From Lentzea pudingi (lineage in GTDB: Bacteria; Actinomycetota; Actinomycetes; Mycobacteriales; Pseudonocardiaceae), in NCBI RefSeq assembly GCF_014646255.1, contig NZ_BMNC01000005.1, forward strand, positions 569,609-633,608: DNA of 64,000 nucleotides, read 5' to 3'. Within the stretch, counting starts at the first letter, position 1, and each line of letters starts with the position of its first letter. This document shows positions 60,377 through 64,000 of the stretch, one piece after another. A program made the translations under genes and the position numbers. The notes beneath the pieces are model-generated. The model ran no database searches. It saw only the letters and a list, made by a program, of their open reading frames with translations, and was not told the origin of the DNA.

Positions 60377-61851
60377 TGCTGACCACGGGCCAGCTCCTCG
60401 CCGACCGCTACCGCCTCACCAGGCGGATAGCGGTCGGTGGCATGGGAGAGGTCTGGGAGGCGGCGGACGACAGGCTCGACCGCCGCGTCGCGGTGAAGGT
60501 GCTCAAGGCGGAGCTCTCCGGAGACCCCGAGTTCCTGCACCGCTTCCGCGTCGAGGCGCGGATGACCGCGTCGCTCAACCACCCCGGCATCGCGTCGGTG
60601 CACGACTACGGCGAGACCGCGTCCGTGGCGGACGGGCCGGAGGACACGGCCTACCTGGTGATGGAGCTCGTCGAGGGCGACCCGCTCGCGACGATCATCT
60701 CCCGCGGCCGGCTGAGCGCCGACGTGACGCTCGACCTGCTGGAGCAGACCGGGAACGCGTTGCAGGCGGCCCACGAACGCGGGCTCGTGCACCGCGACGT
60801 GAAGCCCGGGAACATCATGGTCACGCCGTCGGGGAAGGTGAAGATCACCGACTTCGGCATCGCGAAGGCCGTGGACGCGGCACCTGTGACGCGGTCCGGC
60901 ATGGTGATGGGCACCGCGCACTACATCGCCCCCGAGCAAGCTCTTGGCGGCGAGGCCGAACCGGCGAGCGACGTCTACTCGTTGGCGGTGTGTGGCTACG
61001 AGTGCTTGGCCGGTCACCGGCCGTTCCTGTCGGACAACGCGGTGACGGTCGCGATGATGCACATCCGCGACATCGCGCCGCCGTTGCCGCGGGACGTCCC
61101 GCCGGGCGCGCGGGCGTTGATCGAGGCGACTCTGGTGAAGGACCCGCGGCAGCGCTACCGGACCGGCGGGGAGTTCGCCGCGGCCGTCAGCGCCGTGCGG
61201 GTGGGCCAGCCGCTGCCGACGCCGTCCGGGTTCACGATGCCCCCGCCGATTCCCCAGCAGGTCGCGCCGCCGCAACCTCCTCCTCCGCAGGTGTCGCAGC
61301 CGCTGCCGGTTCCACTGCAGATGGCGCACCGCCCCGGACACGCCGCCACCCACCCGCCGATGCAGCCGGTGCACCAGACGGGCATGCAACCGGTGCATCA
61401 GACCGGAACGTTCACTCCCATGCCGACACCACCGGGGAGAAACCGGAGCGGGGTCTGGGTTATGGTCGCTTTCCTGGTGGCCGTGCTGCTGGTGGTCGGC
61501 GTGGTCGTGCTGTGGAAGCTGACCGGCAAGCAGAACGACGGCGCCGGGCAAGGCGGCCGGCCGACGACGTCCAGCACGGCGAACCCGAACGCTCCGGCGA
61601 ACGGTCAGGCGAAGCCCGACTCCGCCGACCGGATACCGGGCAGCCAGCCGATGCGGATCAACGAGGACGACTACATCGGTCGTTCCGGCGACGCGGTCAG
61701 CATCGAGCTGATCGACCGCGGTCTGGAGCCCAAGGTGCAGAGCGCGCAGGGCACAGCTCCGGGCGACTTGAAGAAGTGCCGGGTCACCGCCATCGCGCCC
61801 ACAGGCGAGGTGCCGGTCGGCTCGCAGGTGAAGGTGACGTGCGCGCCATGA
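60376..61851 (+). CDS. pknA: Ser/Thr protein kinase PknA
   Basis: 491 residues. Kinase domain (about 8-270): GGMGEVWEA loop, VAVKVLKAE lysine, HRDVKPGNIM, DFGIAKA, GTAHYIAPEQ. A Pro/Gln-rich juxtamembrane region follows, then a membrane helix (about 356-378; VWVMVAFLVAVLLVVGVVVLW) and a C-terminal extracytoplasmic stretch (about 415-491; DAVSIELIDRGLEPKV, GTAPGDLKKC, VPVGSQVKVTCAP) that resembles one PASTA repeat. Mycobacterial PknA lacks PASTA domains, so this is worth noting. It controls cell shape with PknB. Confidence 0.94.
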   Translation: MLTTGQLLADRYRLTRRIAVGGMGEVWEAADDRLDRRVAVKVLKAELSGDPEFLHRFRVEARMTASLNHPGIASVHDYGETASVADGPEDTAYLVMELVEGDPLATIISRGRLSADVTLDLLEQTGNALQAAHERGLVHRDVKPGNIMVTPSGKVKITDFGIAKAVDAAPVTRSGMVMGTAHYIAPEQALGGEAEPASDVYSLAVCGYECLAGHRPFLSDNAVTVAMMHIRDIAPPLPRDVPPGARALIEATLVKDPRQRYRTGGEFAAAVSAVRVGQPLPTPSGFTMPPPIPQQVAPPQPPPPQVSQPLPVPLQMAHRPGHAATHPPMQPVHQTGMQPVHQTGTFTPMPTPPGRNRSGVWVMVAFLVAVLLVVGVVVLWKLTGKQNDGAGQGGRPTTSSTANPNAPANGQAKPDSADRIPGSQPMRINEDDYIGRSGDAVSIELIDRGLEPKVQSAQGTAPGDLKKCRVTAIAPTGEVPVGSQVKVTCAP

Positions 61852-61910
61852 GCAAGACCAGAACCGAGTTCGGAACACCGTCGACGAGGAGCGGGACGAA
61901 GCACCGATGA
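61848..61910 (+). CDS. 20-codon basic ORF between pknA and pknB
   Basis: ATG at 61848 overlaps the pknA stop (ATGA) and the frame ends in a TGA that overlaps the pknB ATG (ATGA again). The peptide MSKTRTEFGTPSTRSGTKHR is strongly basic and Thr/Ser-rich. GAGGAGCGGGAC before pknB lies inside it. Both junctions being perfect coupling overlaps suggests it is translated, perhaps as a coupling leader; chance is possible. Confidence 0.4.
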   Translation: MSKTRTEFGTPSTRSGTKHR

Positions 61911-63904
61911 GCACTCCGCGACTGCTCTCAAACCGCTACGAACTGGGTGAGACTCTCGGGTACGGCGGCATGTCCGAGGTCCACAAGGGGCGGGACGTCC
62001 GCCTCGGCAGAGACGTGGCGATCAAGGTGCTGCGGGCCGACCTCGCCCGTGACTCCCAGTTCCAGGAACGCTTCCGGCGTGAGGCGCAGAACTCCGCCGC
62101 TCTGAACCACCCGGCGATCGTCGCCGTCTACGACACAGGTGAGACGCAGACCGAGTACGGCCCGCTGCCCTACATCGTGATGGAGTTCGTCGACGGACGG
62201 ACGCTGCGCGACATCGTGAAGACGCAGGGCCCGCTGTCCGGCAAGCGCGCCATGGAGGTCATGGCCGACGTCTCGGCCGCACTCGACTTCAGCCACCGGC
62301 ACGGCATCGTCCACCGCGACGTGAAGCCCGCGAACGTGATGATCACGAAGTCCGGTGCCGTCAAGGTGATGGACTTCGGCATCGCCCGCGCGCTGCACGA
62401 CGGCCAGGCCGCGGTCACCCAGACCGCCGCCGTCATCGGCACGGCCCAGTACCTGTCGCCGGAGCAGGCGCGCGGCGAGTCCGTCGACGCCCGTTCCGAC
62501 GTCTACGCCGCCGGCTGCGTGCTGTTCGAGCTGCTGACCGGGGAGCCGCCGTTCACCGGTGACTCGCCCGTCGCGGTCGCGTACCAGCACGTGCGGGAGG
62601 ACCCGAAGGCTCCGTCGCAGCTGAACCCGAAGGTGTCGCCGCAGCTCGACGCGATCGTGCTGAAGGCGATGTCGAAGGGTCCGGCGAACCGCTACCAGTC
62701 GGCCGCGGAGATGCGCGGCGACCTGGTGCGCGTGCTGTCGGGTCAGCGCCCGTCCGCGCCCGCCGTGATGACGGCCGAGGACCGCACCGCCGTGATGAAC
62801 GAGCAGGCGGCGCGTCCCGCGCGGACGCAGGTCGTGTCCGGCGGCAGGCACCGCCCGGCGGCGTTGAAGTCGGAGCCGGACGACGACTACGACCCGATCG
62901 CCGACGAGGAAGAAGAACGTCGCGCGCGGCGCAAGAAGACGATCATGATCGTGCTCGTGGTGATCCTGTGCGTGGCCGTCCTCGGTCTCGCCGCGTGGAT
63001 CACCAAGAACGTGATGGGCAACGACGGCGAAGCGGTGCAGAAGGTCTCGGTCCCGCAGATCGTGGGTCTGAGCCCGCTCGAGGCCAGGGAGCAGATCACC
63101 AAGGCGGGTCTCTCCGCGGTCCAGGAGGACGTGGCCTGCGAGCCCGGTCCGAACGGTGCCGCGGCGAAGTGCAACGCCGACCAGATCAACAAGGTGATCG
63201 GCACGAACCCGCCGGAGGGCACCCAGCTCACGAAGGGCGCGAAGGTCACCATCTCCGTCGGCGCGCCTCCGGGTGAGGGCACCGTGCCCGACCTGAAGGG
63301 CAAGACCGCCGCCGAGGCTCAGGGGATCCTGGACAAGGACCCCAACGGCTTCAAGCTGCAGCAGGGCGAGTCCGTCGAGGTCGACGACGCGTCGAAGGCC
63401 GGCAAGGTCGCGCAGCAGAACCCCGAGGTCGGGCTGAAGCTGAAGAAGGGCGGCACGATCAGCATCCAGCTCGGCAAGGCGCCGGACAGGGTGAACGTAC
63501 CGGGTGTCGTGAACGACGACCAGGCCGATGCGCGCCAGACCCTCGAGGGTTCCGGCTTCAAGGTCCAGATCACCCCGGTCGACAGCTCCAAGCCCGAGGG
63601 CACCGTCCTCACGCAGAACCCGCAGGCCAACACCAAGGTCGACAAGGGCGCGACGGTCACGCTGACGGTCTCGAAGGGCAACCAGCTCGAGATGCCGGAC
63701 CTGGTCGGCCTCGACCAGCAGGCAGCCGAGCAGAAGCTCAGGGCGCTGGGCTGGAACGGTTCCTTCAACGTCGACAAGGTCCAGAACAGCGACCCGACGA
63801 AGCGCGACAAGGTGCTCACGCAGCAGATCGCCAAGGGCACGGCGATCACCAGGGGCACCGCGGTGAACGTCACCGTGGCCCAGCTCGGGATCGGCGGAAG
63901 CTAG
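61907..63904 (+). CDS. pknB: Ser/Thr protein kinase PknB with four PASTA domains
   Basis: 665 residues. Kinase domain (about 12-275): GYGGMSEVHKG, VAIKVLRAD, HRDVKPANVM, DFGIARA, activation loop TQTAAVIGTAQYLSPEQ with the autophosphorylated Thr residues. Acidic juxtamembrane DDDYDPIADEEEE, a membrane helix (about 345-366) and four PASTA repeats (starting near VPQIVGLSP, VPDLKGKT, VNVPGVVND and MPDLVGLDQ). Senses lipid II/muropeptides and controls wall synthesis and division. Last gene of the operon. Confidence 0.96.
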   Translation: MSTPRLLSNRYELGETLGYGGMSEVHKGRDVRLGRDVAIKVLRADLARDSQFQERFRREAQNSAALNHPAIVAVYDTGETQTEYGPLPYIVMEFVDGRTLRDIVKTQGPLSGKRAMEVMADVSAALDFSHRHGIVHRDVKPANVMITKSGAVKVMDFGIARALHDGQAAVTQTAAVIGTAQYLSPEQARGESVDARSDVYAAGCVLFELLTGEPPFTGDSPVAVAYQHVREDPKAPSQLNPKVSPQLDAIVLKAMSKGPANRYQSAAEMRGDLVRVLSGQRPSAPAVMTAEDRTAVMNEQAARPARTQVVSGGRHRPAALKSEPDDDYDPIADEEEERRARRKKTIMIVLVVILCVAVLGLAAWITKNVMGNDGEAVQKVSVPQIVGLSPLEAREQITKAGLSAVQEDVACEPGPNGAAAKCNADQINKVIGTNPPEGTQLTKGAKVTISVGAPPGEGTVPDLKGKTAAEAQGILDKDPNGFKLQQGESVEVDDASKAGKVAQQNPEVGLKLKKGGTISIQLGKAPDRVNVPGVVNDDQADARQTLEGSGFKVQITPVDSSKPEGTVLTQNPQANTKVDKGATVTLTVSKGNQLEMPDLVGLDQQAAEQKLRALGWNGSFNVDKVQNSDPTKRDKVLTQQIAKGTAITRGTAVNVTVAQLGIGGS

Positions 63905-63948
63905 ATCTTCCGAACATGCGAAAGGGGGCGGCTTCCGTTGTGAACTGC

Positions 63949-63992
63949 CTCCCGGAAGTTGGACTGGAAATCCAGTTCCAATCGTCCGGGAG
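63949..63992 (+). terminator. long hairpin after pknB, likely operon end
   Basis: Outer CTCCCGGA (63949-63956) pairs with TCCGGGAG (63985-63992); inner TTGGA-CTGG pairs with CCAG-T-TCCAA around AAAT. No T run follows inside the window. The rest of 63905-64000 shows no gene. Confidence 0.55.
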
Positions 63993-64000
63993 TGGTTCGT

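Noticed and set aside
63905..64000. Insertion-sequence end after pknB
   Set aside because: The hairpin could be an IS terminal structure, but no transposase frame or duplicated target is visible before the window ends; a terminator is simpler.

Overview
The window is high-GC actinobacterial chromosome with strongly GC-ending codons, GTG starts and many ATGA stop/start overlaps. Gene content (fhaA-fhaB-pstP-rodA-pbpA-pknA-pknB beside tRNA-Leu, an XRE/DUF397 pair, an AfsR-like regulator, a CdiI-like immunity protein) suggests the Pseudonocardiales (Lentzea/Saccharothrix/Actinosynnema-like). That placement is inference; genus cannot be decided from sequence alone. The pknB block usually lies a few tens of kb from oriC, so the replication origin is probably to the right of the window.

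Layout: 0-9.5 kb is housekeeping: a LytS-type sensor kinase divergent from a lutABC lactate-utilisation operon, an Fpg/Nei glycosylase, a fused sigma/anti-sigma protein, tRNA-Gly with a strong terminator, an LD-carboxypeptidase and an OsmC protein. 9.4-14.4 kb holds an N-terminally short P450 divergent from a SARP/AfsR-type regulator, a short Acg-like flavoprotein and an orphan CdiI-like immunity gene. 14.4-27.7 kb is a cell-envelope region: a small RlpA-like protein, Thr-rich and membrane-anchored proteins, two acyltransferase-3-type membrane proteins, a large two-domain glycosyltransferase, and a 1139-residue methyltransferase/kinase-like/coiled-coil/GT2 protein facing two further glycan genes. 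27.8-44.7 kb is mixed: tiny membrane proteins, an XRE/DUF397 pair, gamma-glutamyltransferase, a TM0106-type RecB-like nuclease, a BCCT transporter, a ycnI-copC-copD copper operon, a LysR/SDR divergent pair, a TPR-containing XRE regulator and several strongly structured intergenic elements. 44.7-54 kb carries a beta-glucosidase/MFS/SDR operon with a divergent TetR, a PLP fold-III enzyme divergent from a sugar-lactone oxidase, and oxidoreductases. 54-63.9 kb is tRNA-Leu and the conserved growth/division block.

How genes work together: fhaA to pknB form one tightly coupled operon linking Ser/Thr phosphorylation (PknA, PknB, phosphatase PstP, FHA readers) to peptidoglycan synthesis (RodA plus PbpA). 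The 15.4-27.7 kb genes look like a surface-glycan assembly and decoration set. Its most unusual member resembles the WbdD chain-terminator/ruler architecture with a glycosyltransferase fused to it. Two long nested palindromes (42.0 and 51.2 kb) and a run of four hairpins (44.4 kb) are the clearest non-coding structures. No CRISPR array, insertion sequence or prophage was seen.
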